Source: DRYS01 sp964491605 (GTDB taxonomy: Archaea > Thermoproteota > CALKCG01 > B24 > DRYS01). Taken from it: DNA of 6,269 bases. Below are positions 1 through 5,563 of this stretch, one piece after another. The stretch spans positions 1 to 6,269 of the forward strand of contig CAZBGY010000030.1 in assembly GCA_964491605.1 (NCBI GenBank). The letters run 5' to 3'. Below the pieces are notes generated by a model that did not search any database, was not told the origin of the DNA, and worked only from the letters and a program-made list of their open reading frames with translations. A program made the position numbers and the translations under genes. How positions within the stretch are numbered: the first letter of the stretch is position 1; each line of letters starts with the position of its first letter.

Positions 1-1156
1 CTCTATCTACCCCGCCTAGTTTTATCTCATCGAAATCAGCTTCTGGTAGCGAATCGATATCTAGCAGGGTTAACAGCTTTGCAGCCTCCCTTGTGGTTAT
101 AATGTTTCCTCCACCCATCTTCCTAGCTAGGCATGGGGTAATCCATATGGAATCCCTACCATCTAGAATAGGCGGGTTAACCATATACCCCAGTAGATCT
201 GGATGGCGTACCCGTATGTACCTAGCTTCAGCTTCGCTGTAGGGTATCAGCTCTATGCTACCCCTACGGGCGGCTACCCCCAGCTTCGGCTTCCATAGGA
301 TAATCCTACTGCACCCAATCCTTCTAAGCGCCTCCAGGATCTTACCGTAAGATCCACCTTTAACGTTTAGAGCTTCGCATAATCCTACGATAGCTTCAGG
401 CTCTATATACACCGTCGGCTTCAATCCTCTACCGAGAATATCTTTAATCCTTCTCGTAGAATCAACCTCGACTATAGCTCCTACCGGGCAGTATACCGTG
501 CATTGGCCGCATGCTATACACGTAGATTCATCCAGCTTAACGTTAAACGGGGTAGATATCGCTGTATCTATACTCCTATATACGTAATCTAAAGCTGATG
601 CCATCCTACGGCATACAGCGATACAACGTCCGCATACGATGCACTTCCCACCATCCAGATGTAGAATGGATCCCTCTATATCGACCTCTCTCTCCCTTAC
701 GATGGAGAACCTCCTCTCCCCATGCTTAAACCATTCACCCCTCAAGATCCTACCCATAAGATCTAGAAGCTCATAGCGATCTATGGGGCATCCCCTAACA
801 TAGTAATCGGCGTCTACGTACATCGTTATCGGAGATACTTTCAAGCTTTCATCCTGTATGAACCTTCTTAAACCCGGTATACCTCCTAAGATGGCGCATG
901 ATCCTAAAGCAACCAGTATCCTAGACTTCTCTCTAATCTCCCTCAACCTCTCCGCATCATCCTCCGATAATACTGCCCCCTCTACCAGGGATATATCGCA
1001 TCTCTCTATTTTCGAATCTAGTTGCGAAATTATAGGGCTTAAAAACTCTGCATCGCTCCTGCTGATCATCTCTAGAAGTGTTTCACCTAAACTTAGAAAT
1101 TTGTTGATACAGCCTGAACAGCTTCCCAGCTGATATACCGCTATCCTCCGCTTCAC
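1..1156 (-). CDS. Hybrid hydrogenase subunit: [NiFe] small-subunit N-domain fused to 2x[4Fe-4S] and [FeFe]-hydrogenase-like H-domain (3' end off window)
   Basis: The frame is open from a GTG at 1156 to the window start, giving 385 residues with no stop; the C-terminus lies outside. Residues 1-140 resemble the proximal-cluster domain of group 3 [NiFe]-hydrogenase small subunits: LGSCSGC (C13, C16), GSCAILGG (C87) and RGCP (C123), all four cluster ligands present. Residues 172-182 and 213-223 are two CxxCxxCxxxC [4Fe-4S] motifs in the form seen before the H-domain of HydA. Residues 245-385 follow the [FeFe] H-domain: KPTVYIEPEAIVGL, ALRRIG, a PCLARK equivalent of MPCTAKK (C342), then TTREAAKLL. 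The TSCCP ligand motif is absent; the aligned stretch reads IPYSEAEARYI (304-314). The start follows the previous stop by 13 bases, with GGGTGG as a weak ribosome site. It was too long for a closed reading frame in the window. Role in H2 chemistry is inferred; family assignment of the domains is firm. Confidence 0.87.
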   Translation of the reverse strand, partial: MKRRIAVYQLGSCSGCINKFLSLGETLLEMISRSDAEFLSPIISQLDSKIERCDISLVEGAVLSEDDAERLREIREKSRILVALGSCAILGGIPGLRRFIQDESLKVSPITMYVDADYYVRGCPIDRYELLDLMGRILRGEWFKHGERRFSIVREREVDIEGSILHLDGGKCIVCGRCIAVCRRMASALDYVYRSIDTAISTPFNVKLDESTCIACGQCTVYCPVGAIVEVDSTRRIKDILGRGLKPTVYIEPEAIVGLCEALNVKGGSYGKILEALRRIGCSRIILWKPKLGVAARRGSIELIPYSEAEARYIRVRHPDLLGYMVNPPILDGRDSIWITPCLARKMGGGNIITTREAAKLLTLLDIDSLPEADFDEIKLGGVDR

Positions 1157-1169
1157 GGCATCCCACCCA

Positions 1170-1841
1170 TTATCCAGATCTAGCCTCCTCAAATAGCATC
1201 GATAGAAGCTTAGCTAGCTTATCATAGTCTGGATGGCTGGAATAGTACATAGAAATCCTACTCAGTATCGCCTCCAGATCCACACTATAATTGACATAGA
1301 GCTTAACAGCCTCGTACACGGTATCCTTCGATGTTAAGGGTCCACGACACCCTTCGCAGATCTTTCCCTCACGTACGCATACACCGCCGCAGCCTGAATT
1401 CGTTAGAGGTCCTAAGCATATTTCGCCCCTAGCTAGTAGGCATTCATCCCCGTGTAGAGGGCATTCGGCGCATACAGGTATACCTTCAACCCCATACTCC
1501 CTACATAACTCTAAAAGCTTACACCCACCCTTCCTAGGGCATGAATAGCATACGATCCTATGAGCTGCGAGGATTGCTTCTAAAGCTATTCTACGAGCTT
1601 CTCTAACCCTGGCGTTATTCGTCTCTACGGATAGCTTATCCGATACCGGGAATGCGCACGAGGGTATAAGCCTACCTGTACCAGATAGCTCGACTACGCA
1701 TACTCTACAAGTAGCTTCGATGAATAAACCTGGGAAGTAGCATAGCGTAGGTATCTTCAAGCCAGCTTTCTCAGCAGCCTCCAGTATCGTAGAGCTAGGT
1801 TCGACTTCGACTTCAACACCGTCTACGATAACCTTCACCAT
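1170..1841 (-). CDS. HoxU/NuoG-like ferredoxin protein with C-terminal [NiFe]-hydrogenase small-subunit cluster domain
   Basis: This 223-residue soluble electron-transfer subunit is chimeric. Residues 1-80 form a plant-type [2Fe-2S] domain with ligands C34, C45, C48 and C62. Residues 94-107 form the His-Cys3 [4Fe-4S] module (H94, C98, C101, C107) found in NuoG, HoxU and HydA. In those families two CxxCxxCxxxC clusters or a chain end normally follow. Here residues 124-168 instead carry the eight-cysteine C-terminal domain of group 3 [NiFe]-hydrogenase small subunits, visible as CAECP, CLLARGEICLGPLT, GCGGVC and CEGCRGP (C124, C127, C134, C142, C151, C155, C162, C165), which should bind the medial and distal [4Fe-4S] clusters. 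The tail (175-215) fits the helical end of that domain. The ATG at 1841 has a strong ribosome site, and the stop is 13 bases before the hybrid gene. The missing N-terminal half of the small subunit is encoded in that next gene, so the two products probably join in one complex. Confidence 0.88.
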   Translation of the reverse strand: MVKVIVDGVEVEVEPSSTILEAAEKAGLKIPTLCYFPGLFIEATCRVCVVELSGTGRLIPSCAFPVSDKLSVETNNARVREARRIALEAILAAHRIVCYSCPRKGGCKLLELCREYGVEGIPVCAECPLHGDECLLARGEICLGPLTNSGCGGVCVREGKICEGCRGPLTSKDTVYEAVKLYVNYSVDLEAILSRISMYYSSHPDYDKLAKLLSMLFEEARSG

Positions 1842-1848
1842 AACTTAT

Positions 1849-1856
1849 ATCACCTC
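1849..1856 (-). promoter_or_regulatory. Shine-Dalgarno site of the HoxU-like gene
   Basis: GAGGTGAT, complementary to the archaeal 16S rRNA 3' end, lies 7 bases before the ATG at 1841 and overlaps the TGA stop of the NuoF-like gene. It fixes the start and indicates translational coupling of the two genes. Confidence 0.8.
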
Positions 1857-3499
1857 TTAATGATCGCCCCTCTAGGGCAGACTAACATGCACTGCCCACA
1901 TCTAACGCATATACTAGGATCCACCCGGTAGGCTCTATCATCTCCTCTAACTATAGCTTGCACAGGGCATTGCTTAGCGCATAAACCGCATCTTACGCAG
2001 ATGCCCTCATCGATAACGTAATTCACAAGCTTACCACACACCCTCGCCGGACACAGCTTCTCCTTTATATGCGCCTCATACTCATCCCTAAAGTATCTGA
2101 GCGTCGATAGGATCGGATTCGGTGCTGTCTGACCCAAAGCGCATAAGCTTGCATTCTTCATAAACATGCCCACCTCCTCGAGTATCTTAAGATCCTCTTC
2201 AGATCCCTCCCCCTCAATTATTCTAGTAAGCGTGTCGTAGAGTATCTTAGATCCGATCCTACATGGGATACATTTACCGCACGATTCAGCCATAGTGAAG
2301 GATGTGAAGAATCTAGCTACATCGACTATACAGCCTTCATCATCTATGACTATCAAGCCCCCTGAACCCATTATAGCGCCTGCGGATGTTAGGCTTTCAT
2401 AATCCATAGGTAGATCCAGCATAGCTTCAGGGAGACATCCACCTGAAGGTCCACCTATCTGAACTGCTTTAAATCTTCTACCCTTCCTAACGCCTCCCGC
2501 TACCTTGAAGACAAGCTCTCTCACGGTTATACCTATCGGAACTTCGACGGCACCGGTTCTCATAGCAGATCCTGTTATGCAGAAAACTTTCGTACCCTTA
2601 CTCCTCTCCGTACCATAGGATGCAAATTTCTCCCATCCGTCAGACATTATAGTAGCTACATGCGCTAGAGTCTCCACGTTATTTATCACGGTGGGCTTGC
2701 CGAATAACCCGTATGTAGCAGGGTATGGGGGGCGTTGTCTAGGCATAGCTCTACCCCCCTCTATAGCGGCAAGCATAGCCGTCTCCTCACCGCATACGAA
2801 CGCTCCAGCACTACGTACAACATCTACATCAAAGCTGAAGCCTGAACCTAGTATATTACGGCCTAGAAGCCCGTAGCGTCTAGCATCCTCCACAGCTTTC
2901 TCTAATCTATCAGCCATAAGAGGCTTCTCAGCTCTTACAAATATATACCCGTATGAAGCTCCTATAGCATATGCAGCGATAATCAATCCTTCTAGAACTC
3001 TGTGAGGATCTGCTTCGGCAAGCATCCTATTCATGAACGCTCCTGGATCCCCTTCATCTGCGTTGCATACGACGTATTTAGGCTGCCCCTCAGCCCTCCT
3101 GCAGATGCTCCATTTTAGCCATGTCGGGAAGCCAGCTCCACCCCTCCCTCTTAAACCTGATTTCCTAATGGTATCGATAACATCTTCAGGTGTGTATTCT
3201 AGAGCTTTAACCAGTCCACGGTAGCCTCCATAGACTATGTAATCCTCTATGGATTCGGGGTTGACTATCCCGCAATTCCTAGTAACCCATCTCACCTGAT
3301 ACTTGAAGAAATCTATATTCTCGAGTAGCGGTACTTCAGATTCACCTCTAGCCACACCGACTCTATCTCTAAGGGCGAAAGCCCTGCTGACATCCCCACT
3401 TAGATACGCATCTAAGATCTCATCTATAGATTCAGCCGTCACCCTACCGTAGATAGTTGAAGGTGATCCGTCGCGATGTACTTCTAGTAGAGGCTCCAT
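1850..3499 (-). CDS. NuoF/HydB-like NAD(P)H:FMN oxidoreductase with ferredoxin tail (main part of a frameshift-split gene)
   Basis: Flavoprotein subunit that passes electrons between NAD(P)H, FMN and iron-sulfur clusters. Counting from the ATG at 3499: FMN-site GLRGRGGAGFPTWLKW (115-130), NADEGDPGAF (147-155), the nucleotide-site region GAFVCGEET (232-240), KPTVINNVET (268-277) and GGPSGGCLP (349-357). An N3-type [4Fe-4S] cluster is bound by C407, C410, C413 and C453. A C-terminal 2x[4Fe-4S] ferredoxin domain has C501/504/507/511 and C531/534/537/541. This is the layout of HydB/HndC of multimeric hydrogenases rather than complex I NuoF, which lacks the tail. The ATG at 3499 is not a natural start: the frame is open upstream and encodes PVGCIGLCY, the second half of a thioredoxin-like [2Fe-2S] domain whose first half is in the 3541-3852 frame. 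Joining them by a -1 shift gives about 667 residues. Read as a single gene with a real or artefactual frameshift. Confidence 0.93.
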   Translation of the reverse strand: MEPLLEVHRDGSPSTIYGRVTAESIDEILDAYLSGDVSRAFALRDRVGVARGESEVPLLENIDFFKYQVRWVTRNCGIVNPESIEDYIVYGGYRGLVKALEYTPEDVIDTIRKSGLRGRGGAGFPTWLKWSICRRAEGQPKYVVCNADEGDPGAFMNRMLAEADPHRVLEGLIIAAYAIGASYGYIFVRAEKPLMADRLEKAVEDARRYGLLGRNILGSGFSFDVDVVRSAGAFVCGEETAMLAAIEGGRAMPRQRPPYPATYGLFGKPTVINNVETLAHVATIMSDGWEKFASYGTERSKGTKVFCITGSAMRTGAVEVPIGITVRELVFKVAGGVRKGRRFKAVQIGGPSGGCLPEAMLDLPMDYESLTSAGAIMGSGGLIVIDDEGCIVDVARFFTSFTMAESCGKCIPCRIGSKILYDTLTRIIEGEGSEEDLKILEEVGMFMKNASLCALGQTAPNPILSTLRYFRDEYEAHIKEKLCPARVCGKLVNYVIDEGICVRCGLCAKQCPVQAIVRGDDRAYRVDPSICVRCGQCMLVCPRGAIIKR

Positions 3500-3540
3500 A
3501 TAGCATAACCCTATACATCCGACAGGTGTAACCGATGCAT

Positions 3541-3548
3541 CTACCCCC
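3541..3548 (-). other. -1 frameshift site in a G5 run within the NuoF-like gene
   Basis: On the coding strand the sequence is AAG AGG GGG TAG. Five G's (3548-3544) run directly into the stop. Moving back one base gives GGG GTA GAT GCA, which continues the conserved domain without loss of a residue. One missing G would explain it, as would ribosomal slippage of the GGG codon at a stop. Confidence 0.8.
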
Positions 3549-3852
3549 TCTTCTCGATGTACTTTAAAGCTGCATGATATACATCTCTAGCTCCTACCGC
3601 TAAACCGCAGCTACCCATACCGATAGATATTTTCACCCCGCTCCTACCATTCCTAACCTCATAGATTCTCCGCATCCTCCTCTCCTTACAATCCCTATCG
3701 TCATGGCATAGGGGCCCTTCAATCCTGCAAACTACGTAATTCCTGCAAGGAGTTTCCACTGAATGTGTACACAGATCGCAGCATCTATCCATTATACTCC
3801 ATCCATCGTGCTCCATGACGTTATACCGCCGCCTATCTAGAGCTAGGATCAT
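3541..3852 (-). CDS. N-terminal part of the NuoF/HydB-like subunit: Cys-rich extension plus half of a thioredoxin-like [2Fe-2S] domain
   Basis: These 103 residues end at a TAG. Residues 74-100 (ISIGMGSCGLAVGA, then a helix) match the first half of the thioredoxin-like [2Fe-2S] domain at the head of HydB/NuoF-like flavoproteins, and stop exactly where that domain should go on. The continuation (VDASVTPVGCIGLCY) lies in the -1 frame and runs straight into the 1850-3499 frame. Only C82 is present where classical members have Cx4C; with the downstream Cx3C that makes three ligands, a variant known in archaeal NuoF-like proteins. Residues 24-55 form a Cys/His-rich stretch (C24, C25, C28, H30, C36, C42, C49, H50, C55) that could bind zinc or a cluster. 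The ATG at 3852 overlaps the NuoE-like gene by 20 bases; an ATG at 3816, after the NuoE stop and a GGCGGCGGT purine-rich stretch, is an equally good start. Confidence 0.75.
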   Translation of the reverse strand: MILALDRRRYNVMEHDGWSIMDRCCDLCTHSVETPCRNYVVCRIEGPLCHDDRDCKERRMRRIYEVRNGRSGVKISIGMGSCGLAVGARDVYHAALKYIEKRG

Positions 3853-4363
3853 CCGTTTTAGCTTTAGATCTGTAAAACGATATTATCCTACGTATTTCGT
3901 TGAAATTGACTCTACCGTATACCTCATCATCCACCTTAATAACAGGTGCTAAGCTGCAGCATCCGAGGCATCTAACCCTCAAAACAGTGAATAATCCATC
4001 CTTAGAAGTCCTTTTATTAGATTCGATATCGAGGAAATTCAGGAGAAACCTATAGTTATCAGAATTACCTCTGATATAGCATGCTGTACCCATACATACC
4101 TGTATGATGTGCATACCTGGAGGTTCTAGGATGAACTGGTGGTAGAATGTAGCAACCCCATAGACTGTGCTTAGAGGTATATCGAGATGGTTGGAGATCC
4201 TCTCTAAGCTAATCCTCGGGAGGTATCCTATCTTTGCTTGAATCGACTGTAGGATTGGGATTAAAGCCTTCCTAGATCTACCATAACGTCTTACAGCATC
4301 CTCTACAGCTTCGTATATAAATCCAGTATCCTCGATTACTTGAGGTTTGATCGCATGCTGCAT
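3833..4363 (-). CDS. NuoE/HydC-like thioredoxin-fold [2Fe-2S] subunit
   Basis: The 176-residue product is the small partner of the NuoF-like flavoprotein in NADH-linked hydrogenases, formate dehydrogenases and complex I. It begins with the helical region typical of NuoE (AVEDAVRRYG, ALIPILQSIQAKIGYLP) and the conserved IPLSTVYGVATFYHQF. The [2Fe-2S] ligands are C90 and C95 (VCMGTAC, Cx4C) and C132 and C136 (RCLGCC, Cx3C); the extra C135 sits where the family often has Ala. Length is usual. The frame also contains ATGs at 4381 and 4378, but GGAGGAG ends 6 bases before the ATG at 4363, so that start is preferred. The 3' end overlaps the NuoF-like frame if the latter starts at 3852. Its place directly before the NuoF-like gene is the standard hydC-hydB order. 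Assignment is firm; the physiological acceptor (NAD or NADP) cannot be read from it. Confidence 0.92.
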   Translation of the reverse strand: MQHAIKPQVIEDTGFIYEAVEDAVRRYGRSRKALIPILQSIQAKIGYLPRISLERISNHLDIPLSTVYGVATFYHQFILEPPGMHIIQVCMGTACYIRGNSDNYRFLLNFLDIESNKRTSKDGLFTVLRVRCLGCCSLAPVIKVDDEVYGRVNFNEIRRIISFYRSKAKTDDPSSR

Positions 4364-4369
4364 AGTGCG

Positions 4370-4376
4370 CTCCTCC
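4370..4376 (-). promoter_or_regulatory. Shine-Dalgarno site of the NuoE-like gene
   Basis: GGAGGAG lies 6 bases before the ATG at 4363 and inside the coding stretch that would follow the upstream ATGs (4381, 4378). It therefore argues for the internal start. Confidence 0.65.
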
Positions 4377-4412
4377 ATCATCTATCCGTACAGCTGATAG
4401 ATCTTCGCAATC

Positions 4413-4835
4413 CTACAGCTGTATCCTAAGGAAGTACCATAGATTCCTGCAAAACTCTCTATAATGGTGGGATGAGAGTAGATACCCAGCCTCTTCCTCG
4501 ATGTTTTCAGCCTCCACCTCTACTATCCATCTAGTTTCGGGATCCTCGTATAGGGTAACCGGGTTTTTTAGGACTTCTTCGTTGAAGGATCTTACGATAC
4601 CCGACAACGGTGAGGATATTTCGAAAGATAAATTCTTCACGTTTATGAACCCTAGAGGCTCCATCTGCTTAACCCTTGCACCTATAGGCTTCAATCTACA
4701 TTGGATCGAGCTACTTTCATCGATAGACTTAAGATAATCGCTAATCTGCTGAGTTAACCCGATCTTAGCGATCCCGCCGTCAGATATCCTAACCCATATA
4801 AATGATGGTGTATAGAATAAACCCATCGATCGCAT
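4413..4835 (-). CDS. GcvH-like lipoyl carrier protein
   Basis: The product, about 140 residues, follows the glycine-cleavage H-protein fold along its length: LFYTPSFIWVRI matches the Y-x-H-x-WV start (His replaced by Ile), GGIAKIGLTQQISDYL matches the GxAxVGIT region, and INVKNLSFEISSPLSGIV matches ESVKxxSxxxSPxSG with the lipoylated lysine kept (K67 from this start). NPVTLYEDPETRWIVEV matches the closing strand. The tail after about residue 115 is longer and unlike GcvH. No other glycine-cleavage gene is in view. It is the first gene of the redox operon, 31 bases before the earliest NuoE ATG, so it may be a lipoyl redox or acyl carrier serving that complex, as LbpA-type carriers do for Hdr-like sulfur-oxidising complexes (analogy only). 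The frame also allows TTG at 4850 and ATG at 4826; ATG 4835 fits the TATA-box distance best. Confidence 0.75.
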   Translation of the reverse strand: MRSMGLFYTPSFIWVRISDGGIAKIGLTQQISDYLKSIDESSSIQCRLKPIGARVKQMEPLGFINVKNLSFEISSPLSGIVRSFNEEVLKNPVTLYEDPETRWIVEVEAENIEEEAGYLLSSHHYREFCRNLWYFLRIQL

Positions 4836-4857
4836 ATTTCTATCCGTCAAGGCTCAG

Positions 4858-4863
4858 TTATAA
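4858..4863 (-). promoter_or_regulatory. Putative TATA box of the hydrogenase operon
   Basis: TTATAA is centred about 26 bases upstream of the ATG at 4835, the archaeal TATA-to-start distance expected for a leaderless transcript. A second candidate, GATAAATAT, lies about 20 bases further up. No mapped start supports either. Confidence 0.4.
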
Positions 4864-4876
4864 GGAGATCTTCTCC
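4864..4876. promoter_or_regulatory. Inverted repeat GGAGA-N3-TCTCC abutting the TATA box
   Basis: A perfect 5-bp inverted repeat with a 3-base centre (GGAGAAGATCTCC on the coding strand) sits at the BRE position directly upstream of the TATA box. A protein bound here would be expected to affect TFB/TBP loading. Operator function is inferred. Confidence 0.35.
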
Positions 4877-4970
4877 CATATTTATCATTACCTAGTGGTT
4901 ACGAAAAATCATTTAGTACGGATAGAAATGGGACGTATTAACCATATAATGGGGATAGATATCCATCATA

Positions 4971-4989
4971 CTATACTAATACCGTATAG
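4971..4989. promoter_or_regulatory. Inverted repeat CTATAC-N7-GTATAG, candidate operator
   Basis: Perfect 6-bp arms with a 7-base spacer in the gap between the regulator gene and the redox operon. Size and form suit a dimeric HTH regulator such as the adjacent Lrp-like protein. A second small palindrome, TCTAGAACTAGA, lies at 4998-5009. Function is inferred. Confidence 0.3.
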
Positions 4990-5029
4990 CGAACAGCTCT
5001 AGAACTAGAAAGCTAGGTAACCGTGCCCC

Positions 5030-5497
5030 TCATAGACTTTCCGGTATAGTTAACTCCAATTTATCCCACGAGATGCTCACCGATATATCAAACCTTGATG
5101 GATGTATATTCATCCCTTCTAAAGTATTCCTCACCCTATGTATACATCCCCCCACCTCCGCGCGTCTACATAGAATTATGAAAACTAAGTCATGCTCACC
5201 ATAAGATCTGCAAACCAACATCACAGAAGGAAGCTGCTTAAGTAATTCTACAGCCTTATCCAAATCTTGCATCTCTAGATTAAGACCACCGATAACGGCA
5301 GCTATATCAAGCTTATCGAAATTCGGTATAGCTGTAAGTCTACGAGCTATAACTCCCATCCTTTCAAGCCTATTAATCCTCCTATACACTGTATTCCTAC
5401 TCACATCGCATAGCTTAGCTAACTCATCATAGGAATAGAATCCCGTACAGATGTGCCTTAACAACTTGAAATCCAGCTCATCAAGCTCTACGCTCAT
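5030..5497 (-). CDS. Lrp/AsnC-family transcriptional regulator
   Basis: From the ATG at 5497 the protein has 155 residues, the usual Lrp length. The N-terminal winged HTH covers residues 1-60: ELDELDFKLLRHI, then the recognition region DELAKLCDVSRNTVYRRINRL and the wing ERMGVIARR. A RAM-type ligand-binding/oligomerisation domain follows at about 77-143, with the GEHDLVFIIL core strand. The frame stays open to an ATG at 5563, but the extra 22 residues precede the conserved start and are dropped here. A TATA-like TTTATTAA lies about 35 bases before the ATG. The gene is alone, about 195 bases upstream of the redox operon on the same strand, so it is a natural candidate to control that operon, itself, or both. 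The effector cannot be read from the sequence; amino acids are usual for the family. Confidence 0.88.
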   Translation of the reverse strand: MSVELDELDFKLLRHICTGFYSYDELAKLCDVSRNTVYRRINRLERMGVIARRLTAIPNFDKLDIAAVIGGLNLEMQDLDKAVELLKQLPSVMLVCRSYGEHDLVFIILCRRAEVGGCIHRVRNTLEGMNIHPSRFDISVSISWDKLELTIPESL

Positions 5498-5529
5498 ATG
5501 GGCAAGTAATATTAAGCAGCATGAAACCC

Positions 5530-5537
5530 TTAATAAA
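5530..5537 (-). promoter_or_regulatory. Putative TATA box of the Lrp-like gene
   Basis: TTTATTAA on the coding strand would place transcription start near 5506, giving a leader of about 9 bases before the ATG at 5497. It lies inside the longer frame that begins at 5563, which supports the shorter start. No SD site is visible. Confidence 0.3.
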
Positions 5538-5563
5538 GAATTCCTGGTAGGATACATATACAT

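Larger units (their letters stand above)
4836..4929. repeat. 12-bp perfect inverted repeat bracketing the operon promoter
   Basis: ATTTCTATCCGT at 4836-4847 is the exact reverse complement of ACGGATAGAAAT at 4918-4929, with a 70-base loop holding the TATA box and the GGAGA/TCTCC repeat. The proximal arm ends just before the preferred start codon. It may be a pair of oppositely oriented binding sites or a looping element. Confidence 0.5.

Noticed and set aside
858..1133. 91-codon plus-strand open frame
   Set aside because: Antisense to the hybrid hydrogenase gene, whose frame shows conserved Cys motifs; no recognisable protein.
2691..3224. Two short plus-strand open frames (2691-2876, 3033-3224)
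   Set aside because: Antisense shadows of the NuoF-like gene's conserved FMN/NAD region.
3541..3543. In-frame TAG as a recoded (pyrrolysine) codon in the NuoF-like gene
   Set aside because: Reading through leads to a second TAG ten codons on and to non-conserved sequence; the conserved domain continues only in the -1 frame.
4501..5002. Plus-strand open frames at 4501-4737 and 4802-5002
   Set aside because: The first is antisense to the GcvH-like gene. The second covers its start and the AT-rich promoter region and has biased low-complexity composition, with no family resemblance.
5498..5563. N-terminal 22-residue extension of the Lrp-like protein, slightly hydrophobic
   Set aside because: It precedes the conserved family start and overlaps the likely TATA box; not a signal or membrane segment of a real protein.
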